Assembly (NCBI GenBank): GCA_002189035.1
Contig: NEEC01000009.1
Location: 682,001 to 746,000 of the forward strand
DNA from: Utricularia gibba
Lineage: Eukaryota > Streptophyta > Magnoliopsida > Lamiales > Lentibulariaceae
Length of the DNA stretch: 64,000 bases
Reading direction: 5' to 3'
The position numbers and the translations under genes were made by a program. Positions 22,036-32,682 of the stretch are shown piece by piece. Positions within the stretch are counted from its first letter, which is position 1, and each line of letters opens with the position of its first letter. Under the pieces are notes generated by a model. That model was not told the DNA's origin, did not search any database, and worked only from the letters and a program-made list of their open reading frames with translations.

Positions 22036-24713
22036 ATGCTCAAGAAATTTTGGAAACCCTTAGCTTTAAGTGTTTCCTCGTCGACAGAATCCAGGTTAGT
22101 CCCTTTTCATTCTCAACAACTTCGTGCATATATTTCCAGCACAAAAGGCCTGGAAAGGAGAAATCTCGATCAAAGCGACGATGGGTTGTTCAGAGACCCT
22201 GATGATCCCCGAGGCTGTTAGTCGTACAGCCAAGAATGCGCCCCGATACCCGTTTGAGAGCGATGCTCGAGGAAGCTTTAAATCTCGCAAATTCTCTGGA
22301 GCAACAGCGGGATGGGTATTACGCGACTGAGTTTTCCGAAAAGGAAAAGCCACCTCATCTTGTTGTTCAGAATCCAATGTTCAGGTCACCCAGAGCCGGT
22401 TAGTGATCATGCAGTAATTTTAGATGCTGAAGTGCATTGTATAGTCTAATCTTCGATTTTTTGGTGATTCTGATGTTACAGATACATTTTTTGGAGCTGG
22501 AACTTTGGATACTGTAAAGTGTTACTTGAACGAATTAGAAACAAAGGTTTGTTGATCTTGGTGTTTGAGATTTTCTGGGAATGTTTGATTTTAAACCACG
22601 TCTGTAATCTGCTCAACAGAACGAGGTGGATGCCGTTTACGTCAATGCTATTCTCTCCGGTGTTCAACAAAGAAATCTGGAGGCGAGTTGACTGTTCATG
22701 TACTTAGTATTGAATGTTGTAGGGCTATTTCTGATCCTTGTTTTTCATGTTTCCATCAGCGTATTTGGAAGAAGCCTGTTCTGGACCGCGTTGGTGTAAT
22801 AATAGAGATTTTCAATGCTCATGCACAGACAAAGGAGGCTAAACTGCAGGTAAATCTACTTTTCCCAGTGAAAAAAGATGTTCAAGGTTGATTGGACGCT
22901 CTTGTGTTGATTTACAGGCTGAGTTAGCAGCTCTTATGTACAAACGAAGCAGGCTTGTTCGTGTGCATGGTACCGATGGACGCTACACATTTGGAGGAGT
23001 TGCGGAGGCCGAAGTTGTTAGTGCAAGGGGGTGAGCATCTATTTCACTTGAAATGCTTCCAGGCGCTTGCGAACAGCTTGATGCACTAACTCCCTTCAGC
23101 GTGGCTCTTCAGTTGGCTATTGGTGCACATTACCTATTCATGATGCAGCCTTTTTGTTGGATGATTATTTGCAGGAGAGGAAGTGGAGGGCGTGGATTCA
23201 TTAGTGGTGCTGGAGAAACTGAACTTCAGCTTCAAAGACGACGGTCTGTTTACCCCTGTGATCCCCATTTTCTACTTCGGGAAACAGTTCTTAGAAATGT
23301 TAAGTCTGTTCTATTAGAATCTCCGAACGGAGGAAGAAGCTTCTATCTGAGATCCAAGAAGTTCGAAGAACTAGAGCTGTGCAGCGTGCTGCTCGAAAGA
23401 GGCAGGGTAGTTTATCAGGTGAAGAAGTTGCTACTGTTGCCATCGTTGGTTATACAAATGCAGTAAGTAGCTGCCCTTATGCGCATACCTTTACCTTGCA
23501 CTAGATTGTTTCCTTCATCCCTTCTCATGAGTTTTCAGGGAAAGTCCAGCTTAGTCAGTGCTCTCTCAAACAACTATCTGTACTGCGATGACAGGTGACA
23601 CCTGATTCCTATAACCACTATCACATAACTTTTTCCGGCAGTGATCATACAAGGAAAAACTCCTGCCAGATTGTTTGCAACCGTGGATCCGAAGTTGAGC
23701 AGTGTTATCTTGCCATCCGGGTACCACCATGTTAAATTTTGGTTATATTTGCTGCAAGTGTGATACACATAAAGTTGGTTAAGAGCATAAATGCATGCTG
23801 CAATTTAGAAGGAAAGTGCTGCTTAGCGACACGGTGGGGTTTATATCAGATTTGCCTGTTCAGGTTAGTGGAAGTGCGGAGCACTCATCCTATATTTGTT
23901 GAGGCTTATGCTTGTGATTCTCTTGATGGTATTAGGATTCATTTTGCAGCTCGTGGAAGCATTTCATGCTACCTTGGAAGAGGTTCTTGAAGCTGACCTC
24001 CTTGTGGTATGAACTGCCATCTTCTTCCATCCTTTTTGCTGCTCCGGTGACAATGATCGGACCTCTTCGCAGCATGTGCTCGACTCGAGTGCCAAGAATC
24101 TCGACGAACACCGTCAAACTGTTCTGCAAGTTCTTGCGAAGCTCGGTGTATCAGATGAGAAGCTCGACAACATGATAGAAGTCTGGAACAAGGTAACACC
24201 AGAGCTTGAATCTTCGTCACATGCTGTTTTGGGTAGCAATTTCTTCTACTGGAGATACTGTCACAGATTGATCTTGAAGATGAGCAAGATGACATTAGCA
24301 GCTTCTCAGTAGAAGAGGATGCTGAACCTTTGTCAGACCTTGAAAATGAAGATGGATTCAATATTAAAGCAGAGGAGGAGGCATCAGGGGACCTCGCAGC
24401 CTACACTTCTGATGAGTGGCTATTGTCGGAAGATGATGAAGAATCATCTTGGTTCGACTACAGCAATGGATCCATCGGTTCTGCTGACACAGTGACCCAA
24501 AATCAAGACCCTGCAGGGAATTCTTACAGCGGCTCACCCCAGTCTACGTGCCATGTTAAAACTTCTGCCATAACTGGCGTTGGCTTGCAAGAATTGCTTG
24601 AGCTGATTGACAAGAAGCTGGAAAAACCAAGCCACATTGTAGAAAGGAGCATATATGACCACAAGTGGAGGCCACCCCGTGGGGAAGGCAACCTGATAGC
24701 AGTGGAATCATAA
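22036..24713 (+). CDS. HflX-type GTP-binding protein, organellar, one apparent frameshift
   Basis: HflX-family GTPase, a ribosome-associated translational GTPase; plant copies act in organelles. Thirteen exons, 22036 to 24713; 564 aa corrected. N-terminal region (PPRLLVVQPRMRPDT, VQNPMF), the HflX domain (NEVDAVYVNAILSGVQQRNLE, KKPVLDRVGVIIEIFNAHAQTKEAKLQAEL, GGRGFISGAGETELQLQRR), coiled linker ISERRKKLLSEIQEVRRTRA, G1 GYTNAGKSS (about 300), G3 DTVGFISDLP (about 345), G4 NKID (about 416), then a long acidic insert and TSAITGVGLQELLELI. In exon 1 the frame breaks at the C-run 22207-22210; one more C gives DDPPRLLVVQP. Intron 3 uses a GC donor (GAG/GCGAGT at 22683). The start is the first ATG in frame (MLKKFWK); the leader up to STKGLERR is probably a transit peptide. 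Confidence 0.92.
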
Positions 24714-24907
24714 CAGCATCAGAAGCATGCTGCTTATCAATGTGCAAAAACAAACATGAGTGCCTTGCACTTGGATTTTTGACATCTAGAATGAAAGATC
24801 TGTTCAATGATTCAGATAAGATGGCACAAAACAAAAAAAACAAGTGCAAGTTGGAGAGAAATGAAATCCCAAGTGCTAAAGATCACTACTTTAGTGGGAA
24901 GATGAGT

Positions 24908-26956
24908 CTACTTCAGTTCATATATCCACCCCATTTTATCTTCAGTCAGTCCCATCTGTAGTGAGGTGAGAGCCGAGTAAAGCTGCTGCGACACCCGGCC
25001 GACACCGGCATCTCCGTAAGATACCCTACAGCAATATCAAGGGAGGAATGAAATGAGATGCCCTCTTCAAGAATCAAGTCTAAAGTACTTCCAAATGTCC
25101 ATTTTTTGTAAGGTGAAGGAATCTGAGCTGCTAACCTTTCACCGAGGTACGTTATGCTTCCGACCGGTGAGACCACAACTGCAGTTCCTGTGCAGAAAAC
25201 TTCATCAGCAGCAAGAAGTTCTTCAATCGGCACCTGGCGCTCCTCCACCTTCAGGGTCACAGCAGAACACCATGTGTGAGACGTGAAGTATCCACTTAAC
25301 TGTCTAAGAGAACACATACCTGGAATCCTTGGCTCTTTGCAACATCGATGATGCTCTTACGAGTGATGCCTGGAAGGATGGTACCCTTGATTTCAGGAGT
25401 AGCAATCAGATTGCCCTGAAAAGGAAAATGTGTAACCTCAAATAACTGCTTGATGAACACGCCCTGCTGCTGCATCATATAGTATGAGTAGTTTCACCTT
25501 CACAACAAACACGTTGCAGGATGAAACTTCTTCCAAGTACCTATTGTGAATGCTGTCCAAGTAGAGAACATCAGAAAAACCTTTTGCTTTTGCAGCACTC
25601 TGTGCCATTAGAACCTGTAAGTTTTACAAGAGAATCAGTAAAATAAGGACACAGACTACCTTTTGCAGGAAACATATCACAGGCGCACGATGCATTTCAC
25701 TCACCGGGGCATAATTTCCGATGGTCTTCACTGCCCCAGTGCCTCCAGGAGTTGCACGATGCATTTCAGTTTCAACTATCAGGTTTATTGGTGCCAATCC
25801 TTCCTGGAAATAAAGCAGATATGATGGAGCTCAGGCAAAAGAACGTTTTCAATGCTTAAAAAAAGAGGTCGATGATCTAATAAAGCTGAGATGTTGCCTT
25901 GAAATAGTTCCCAACAGGTGATACATAAATCAGAAACGTGTACTCAGGAGCCGGTGCAAGGCCAAGAACAGCTCCACTTCCCATAAGCAAAGGTCTGATG
26001 TACAGGGAGCCTTTACCAGGTGGGGGAATCTGAAGAATGTTTTAAAAAAAGTAAATGAGCACTTGATGCAACCTAACCACAACATAATGTAAACACATTC
26101 GACTGATGAAACATACCCATCTTTCATTAGCTAGAACAGTGGCTTTCACTGCCTCAATGAAATCCTCCACTGTTGGCGCAGGCATGCACATACGCTCCGC
26201 ACCATTCCTAAGTCGACGAGCATTTTCCGCAGGGCGAAACAGTAAAATATTCCCATCATGCTTTCTGTAAGCTTTCAATCCCTCGAATAATCCCTAAGAA
26301 TGATGCGTTACGCAGAGGGAAATTTGGCAGCTTATTTAATTGAGGGAAAATCAACAAAGAGAAGCAAGAAAACCAACCTGTCCATAATTCAAAATTCCAG
26401 CAGATGGGCTCAATTCGATGTTTCCAAAAGTTTGCAAATCACCTTTACAAAAGGTTTCACCTTTGCGACACTTGGTCACGTACATGTAATCGGTCGGCAT
26501 AAGCGAGAAACCCAGATTGTCCCAATCAATGTCAGGCAATTGTAATGGTGCACTGCAGTAAAAGAAATCACACCACAGTTCTCAAAGTCCACATGGGTAG
26601 ACAAGAAAACTAGAACAATCTCGAGCCATCACATGAATCCGCAAACCCACCTGGAAACCGAGCCCACTCGACAACACATTACATTGCCATTTCGGCGGCC
26701 ACTGTGAAAAGCCAAGCCCTGTAACACCAAAAGAGAAAAACACGATTCCGAAGGAACCCATGAAAACATGAACTCAAAAGAAGCAACGGGGCAGTTCCCC
26801 ATGCCACCGGAAGAATAAAAAAATGACCTTGCGCGAAACAGAATTCAAAGAGAAGAGCTTCCTGGAGATGGATGAAGGAGAAGCAATCATAAAAGAATGA
26901 AGATGATGAAAAGTAGGATTTTCACGTGCGCCGGCAGTCAAACAAGCAGCCTCCAT
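24908..26956 (-). CDS. BCAT: Branched-chain-amino-acid aminotransferase, probably plastid/mitochondrial
   Basis: PLP-dependent class IV aminotransferase catalysing the last step of Leu, Ile and Val synthesis or the first step of breakdown. Ten exons on minus (26956-26828, 26718-26651, 26552-26378, 26293-26117, 26029-25898, 25803-25705, 25614-25498, 25415-25320, 25248-25136, 25025-24908) total 1224 nt, 407 aa, fully in phase. Residues 1-66 form a Ser-rich leader typical of organelle targeting. Then [51 protein letters not shown], the catalytic Lys in [41 protein letters not shown] and [16 protein letters not shown]. The intron after VGNYFK uses a GC donor (AAG/GCAACA). Its stop is 194 bp from the HflX stop, tail to tail. 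Confidence 0.96.
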
Positions 26957-28935
26957 CTCCGACTCCGAATCCCAACCTCTTGATCCCTGGCCGCACTATA
27001 CACGAGAAATGAGGAACCTCTCTTCCCCCGCCGGCTGGCGCAGCACACCAAACACCCAACACACTAACAGCAAAACCTCAAATCAGTAACTAAAACACGG
27101 CGTCTTACCCGCCGTTGCAAGGTGATTAATTTCGGAAAGAAGCCAATAAGCTGACCGCATTAACTTCAATTACCGTAAAATACCATCAACTAAAACAAAA
27201 ATTAAAAAAAATCCTCCACAATTAAATTTATCGAATTTGATAAGATATTTAATTTGAAATATAAATAAAATTAAACTAGACATAAGTTAAAAATAGAAAT
27301 ATATTTTTGTAAAAGAATATATTTTAAAAACATTATTTCCATGTCTGATATGAAATTTAATAATTAACTAAATGCATATGATTAATTGTTTTACCATTAA
27401 TAAATGATTAAATAAGAAAACGATCATTTATAAATGAATATCGTAATTAAAAAAAAGTGAAAAATCGGAGAGACGGGCAGCCGACCCGGCTCAGTGATAA
27501 CCCTATTTGGGTTGCCGTTTCATTCTCTCGGCCCAAATAAAAAACTTTGCTTTTTTTATTTTCCTACGAATCCAAGTTACGGGTACGAACCCCAACCCAT
27601 GACTCCAGTCGTTTTCTTCTTAGATTGAATTAGTATCCAATGGCATCATTAAAATTTGGGACCGCAAACTGCTGATTCATGGAATTAAAATATATAATAA
27701 CTTTACAAAATAATTTTAAATTTATTGCATGTATACATTATGAACCACCAAAGGAAAAAATTAACAAAAATTGGAATCAATTTGATTCCCTTAGGGCGTG
27801 TTTGGTTTGGTAGTTTTGGTGAATTTTCACATGGATTTATGGATAAATTCACGTTCTCTATGCGGGTTTGAGACAAGTGAAAATACATCACATCCACTTA
27901 TTACCTACACATTTGGCAAGAACTCTTCGACTTACTGCCTGTACACTTGGCAGTAACTCATCAGACTGGATTTACTTAAACCGAGGGAAGGAGATGGATT
28001 TAAGTAGACAAGAGTTTCAACGTCCAAGAATAATGTAAAGGAAGTGAATAAAGTTCAATTTTTACACAAACTCCAGAGAATTTTCTCGCCTCTCCTTGGC
28101 TCCGTCAATGATTCAAAGGTTCATGTTTTCTCCTCCTCGTTTTCGTCATATATTTCTACCCAAAAAACCCTTATGGTTGATGGGATTGCCCTCTTTTTGT
28201 TACGTACCTTGACCACATCTTTCTGACTGTAGTGATATACATGTCTCTTTTCAGGATAATTTCTGATCGATCTCGGACTAAGCATGCAGATGACAATCCC
28301 ATGTTGTCTAGCATCTTGTCGGATGGGCGTTTGACAACAGTCTACATGGAGCTCACTCATCAGCAACAGCGGGAAGCTTATCATGTCATCCTCACCCTTG
28401 ATCCTTATCGGATGTTCTACTTCTCCTTTTCGAAACAAAATATTTTAAAAATTTAATCCAATCTGTTGTCAAAATTCAATGTCCCAAAGCATCCAATGGA
28501 ATGAAGTGGAAACAAACCTTTTGGTGATTGGGGTGAGGGGGACCAGGAGGCAGGGATTCGTGCCACCGAAGTATTCTTCTTGACCACGTCGACTCATCTG
28601 AAATCAAATAACAAGTATAATATTATTAAAGGGAACAAAATATTCCCAAATCATTTATGCCCCCAGTTAAATATTCCAAATGTTTAATCGAATATTATGA
28701 CGAGGATGAACAGCACCAGGCTCCAGGAATGAAATCATCGCCACGTATGTATGCATCTTGTCCAAAATAACTTCCCCTGTCGGTTAAAAAAAGAAGGGGT
28801 GTCAGCAAAGGTGTCGCCGTGTCCTGGTTCACATTAGTCAACAGATAACCTGTGTCAGTCCGTGTCGTTTTTTGGGTTCTGATATCAGACTCATCGCACT
28901 TCGCTTCTCCTGTGAATCATTCATTATTAATAATC
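26957..28935. other. Divergent spacer between BCAT and HD-Zip genes
   Basis: 26957-27160 is probably BCAT promoter and leader. 27180-27480 is AT-rich. GGCCCAAATA occurs at about 27531. At 27790 GGGCGTGTTTGGTTTGG, a word often seen at the ends of plant hAT-like MITEs, is followed by near-repeats CACATTTGGCA and CACTTGGCAG at 27909-27955; I could not find a matching inverted end. 28040-28450 has short open frames without a recognisable product. 28450-28930 presumably carries the HD-Zip promoter. Confidence 0.4.
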
Positions 28936-30012
28936 ATGGAAAAGGCGCCCACCTACAAAATCCCCGCCCCGCCTCGCCATTCCTCCTGCGAAAAAGACCA
29001 CAATTTCAGACGAATGGATTTCGGCGAAAACGTTCTGGCCTTGGACCTGGGATTGACCTTCTCGCCGCCGGAGACGAAGCCTAAGAAATCCACGCCCGCG
29101 GAGGTATTGAAGGAGCGTGAACCAGCCTTGGCTCTCAGTCTCTCCGGTGAGAGCTACTGTGTGTTTCCCACGGAGAGATCCGGTGACAGGAAAATGAGAG
29201 CAAGGGGCTTGTATACACAAGAGAGTGTAATGAGGGAGAGGTTGATCACCGGAGGGGATAAAGCGGACAAAACAGAGAGGATTTCATCCAGAGTGAGCGA
29301 TGAAGATGACGACGGATCCAACAGCAGGAAAAAGCTTCGTCTCACTAGGGCGCAATCCGCGCTTTTGGAAGAAAGCTTCGGGCAACAGAGTACTCTAAAT
29401 CCTGTAATCCGATGGATCTCGCTTTTCCTATCAGATCACAGAGAAATTGCAATATCTTCCCCTGTTTCTAATACACTCGCGTTGAATCTCAGATTCAGAA
29501 GCAAGACCTCGCTCGGGAACTCAAACTGACTCCGAGACAGGTTGAAGTCTGGTTCCAGAACAGGAGAGCTAGGTAACTGATCCAAATTCAATTTCCCCAA
29601 TTCCTATCCAATTTTTCTCGCAGAGCCTACAATTGACGGAAATCGACGTTGTAGAACGAAGCTGAAACAAACCGAAGTCGATTGCGAGCTTCTCAAGCAT
29701 CTCTGCGAATCCCTGACGGAAGAAAACCGACGGCTGCAGCAGGAATTACGTGATCTGAAGGCGATCCACTCCGCTCAGCCCCTGTACGTACAGTTTCCGG
29801 TGGCCAGCCTCACGATGTGCCTGTCCTGCGAGAGAAGGGGCCCGCCTCCACCGCAGCGGCGGTACCAGAAACCGCCGTCAAGAGTTCGTTCCTCATTGCC
29901 GCCGCCCCAAAGCAGCGGTTGCCCAATCCTTCCGTCAGCAGGGTGTTCATTAATCACTAGAAAACGTGAAGACGGTTGTAGAGTACGTATTTTTAGTGGC
30001 ATGGAGCCATAA
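28936..30012 (+). CDS. HD-Zip class II transcription factor
   Basis: Homeodomain-leucine zipper II regulator (HAT/ATHB2-like), usually a transcriptional repressor in light, shade and auxin responses. Three exons (28936-29403, 29493-29572, 29655-30012) encode 301 aa. Near the N-terminus is an EAR-type LDLGL motif (about residue 37). The homeodomain runs about 135-190 ([39 protein letters not shown]) and is followed directly by the zipper ([32 protein letters not shown]) with leucines at seven-residue spacing. HD-Zip II proteins carry a CPSCE redox motif after the zipper; here it reads CLSCE. At the exon 1/2 junction the usual Asn-Pro-Lys is Asn-Pro-Ile. The C-terminal Pro/Arg-rich tail is not conserved. 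All junctions are in phase. Confidence 0.94.
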
Positions 30013-30994
30013 CCGAACCTATTTTTTTGGTTCGGAGTGCGGCTCGCAGATGCTTCGAAAAGGTTAATACCAACAAGACAAGTACTTTACTAAATAAAAA
30101 TCATCATTCTTAATGCTCCATAATTGGGCCGGAGGTAAGATTATTTGGGCCTCAACACTCTCCGTGTAATAGTTAATTAATGGGCTTTGGCCCAAATTTT
30201 GTTAGTCAACTACCCAATTCATTATAATGACCTAAAGCCCGAAATGGTGAGGCCTTTGTTTCAACTGGGCTTTTTATTTTTGGATGAGGAGATGGGTTTA
30301 TGATTAATCAATTAATAAAAATTAATAATTATAAATTTATCGGTGAAACGAAAATGATTCAGGAATCTGATTTCGGGGGCTCTTCTCACGATATACTTTT
30401 CAATCGCAATTTGTTGTCGGGAGCGCTGTCCTTCAATCAATCATAAGGGGAATTTTGTCTTTTGCTGATTACTCCCCTCATTGTTTTTTTTGGTGAGTTT
30501 GAATTTCGGATTCTGTGTGTGAATCTCGTTGCGCATCTGGTTTCGTATCAATTCTACCTTGCGATTGCTTGCTCGCTGGGTATTGTATTTATTTTGAATT
30601 TCCATGTTTTGTGTTGGGTGATTCATTGTTGTGCGATAGGGTATGGTGAGGATTTGTTATCTAGAACAAAGTATGCATTTTGTGGGCTGTTGGTATGTTT
30701 GTTTTGATTGGTGTGTGGGGTAGTCCTGCCTCAGATTGGAGTTCTGGCTGTTAAGAGTATTCAAACCTTAGATTGGTTTCTTGTGGTGTGGATGTCGAAT
30801 GAAACGGATGTGGAATAGTGAGGAATGGGGGTTTTGCCGCGGAAAAGTGTTCTAGGCTTTTTATTTTCTTGCTCCGATGTTGCAGTTTAATCAATAACGT
30901 TGATGCCACTTAGCAAGGTTAAGTTTTTTCATTTGTGTCGTAGGTTAACGATTTCTATAGAGGGCATCTTGATTGGTGTTTCTGAAATTTACGG
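30013..30994 (+). promoter_or_regulatory. Promoter/5' UTR of the RMD5-like gene with a site II cluster
   Basis: 30120-30275 holds a dense group of TGGGCC/GGCCCA-type words on both strands (TTGGGCCGG, TTGGGCCTC, TGGGCTTTGGCCCAAA, AAAGCCCG, CTGGGCTTT). These are site II-like elements typical of housekeeping promoters. 30310-30420 is AT-rich, then a T/G-rich stretch without ORF character runs to 30994 and is likely leader with an intron in the 5' UTR (candidate acceptor near 30945). Confidence 0.55.
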
Positions 30995-32147
30995 ATGGAG
31001 TTGGATCCCATCAAAGATGCGTTTGATCGTGTGACAAAAAAACAGAAACTTGCATCCTCAAAATGTCAAGAAATACTTCAAAAGATTGAAGAGGAAATAG
31101 CACAAGTCATGTCAACAATAAAGTCAGAGGAGGATCCTGCATCTGATCATAAATCGGTGCTCAGTGGTCTGAATGTAAGATTGAAAACACTGGATCTGGT
31201 TAGTCAGCTTGAAGGGGCCCAAAAAGAGTTGAATGTTGCGGCCAGCAAGTACGCAAAGCTCCTTGAGAAATCCTTCAATCCTGATATTTCGAAAGCATAC
31301 CGTAATGTGGACTTTGATGCCCACCTAGTGAACCAAATCATTGCAAACCACTTCTACAGAGAGGGTCAATTTGACCTTGGTGATTGCTTTATTGATGAGG
31401 CTGGTGAACCTGAGGCGTTGGCTCGGAAGTCGCCCTTTTTGGAACTATTTCAAATTATGGAAGCCATGAGATCTCGGGACCTGGAGCCTGCTATCAACTG
31501 GGCCACAAGGCATCGTCAGCAGTTGATGGAGAATGATTCAAACATTGAACTGAAACTTCACCGCTTACAGTTTGTGGAAATCTTGCAGAACAAGAGTAGA
31601 GAAGAGGCATTGAAGTATGCAAGATCAGTTTTTGCTCCGTTTGCTGAGAAACACATGTCTGAAATCCAAAAGCTTATGGCTTGTCTGTTATGGGCCGGCA
31701 AGCTTGATTCATCTCCATACGCTGAATTGCTGTCCTCTGTACACTGGGATAAACTTTCTGAGGAGCTCAAGCGGCAATTCTGCAATCTCATGGGACAATC
31801 TTATGATTCTCCCCTGAGTGTGACGGTTGCAGCCGGTTTTCAGGCATTGCCAGTTCTCCTGAAGCTGATGAACGTTATGTCAGGAAAGAAACAGGAATGG
31901 CAGAACATGAAACAATTTCCTGTCCCCATGGATTTGAGTACCGAGTTCCAGTTCCATTCCATATTCGTGTGCCCGTTAGCCGTGATCAAGCAACCGAGGA
32001 AAACCCCCCATGTTACTGCCTTGTGGACATGCTTTGTGCAAACAATCCATCACCAAGCTGTCCAAAAACAACAACACTCGACCTTTCAAGTGCCCCTACT
32101 GCCCCTCCGAAGTCGAAGCAGGTCAGTGCAAGCAGTTATTTTTCTGA
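30995..32147 (+). CDS. RMD5: RMD5 homologue (RMND5/GID2-like E3 ligase subunit), two apparent frameshifts
   Basis: Subunit of the GID/CTLH ubiquitin ligase complex. One exon; 384 aa corrected. N-terminal coiled part (MELDPIKDAFDRVTKKQK), LisH motif near VNQIIANHFYREGQFDLGDCF (about 112-140), CTLH/CRA region (FLELFQIMEAMRSRDLEPAI, LKLHRLQFVEIL, ALKYARSVFAPF, MACLLWAGKL), then [23 protein letters not shown] and the degenerate RING (MLLPCGHALCKQSI, FKCPYCPSEVEAGQCKQLFF). The RING is broken twice: at the C-run 31972-31974 (three Cs; four needed) and at 32004-32009 (six Cs; seven needed). With both restored the length is a multiple of three and the gene ends at the expected TGA (32145-32147). Without them the RING would be lost. 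Confidence 0.9.
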
Positions 32148-32682
32148 TACCTGCAGCTGCATCTCACAACCCAAATGCACCGCCATGTGGCATTGTACCT
32201 CCTATGTAGATTGTGTGTCATTGTATTGTTGCTGGAATTGGGAAGTTTGATGGCATATCATCTTGTAAATGTACCCTATGCTCTTTATTAACCGTTACTT
32301 GATCTCCAACTCTATAGCGCCTGGCGTCACATGTGTAAAAAGAGAGCATACACTTTTTTTTTCCCAGAGCCTGAGCTCCAGTACAGGGGTCAAAGGCGGT
32401 GTTTCGAAACTTTAGATTGGAAGTTAATAGATATCTTATACTCGTGTCATCGAGTGGTGGGCCTTATCACAGATGAGCAGCAGAAAACATGTCAACAATT
32501 GTAGAGTAAATAGTAGATCACACATTCAGGCACTTGAAATCTAAGTAGAAGGAAGTTGATAACTTCACATAACAAACAGGGGCACTTGGTGTATAACCAT
32601 CGTACCATAACTAAACTCAAGACGGAAAAATTCACAAGGTTTCAGAGCAGCGGCTCTTTTCACCATGGAAGACAGCATGTGT
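32148..32682. other. Convergent 3' UTR spacer
   Basis: Tail-to-tail region between RMD5-like (+) and Aux/IAA (-); 3' UTRs of both genes probably occupy most of it. I see no further gene. Confidence 0.5.

Noticed and set aside
22092-22140. Possible mini-intron (CAG/GTTAGT to TTCCAG) in HflX exon 1
   Set aside because: It would be about 40 nt, below the usual plant minimum, and the exon reads through in frame.
27786-28020. hAT-type MITE beginning GGGCGTGTTTGGTTT
   Set aside because: Only one terminus-like word was seen; no matching inverted end or target duplication.
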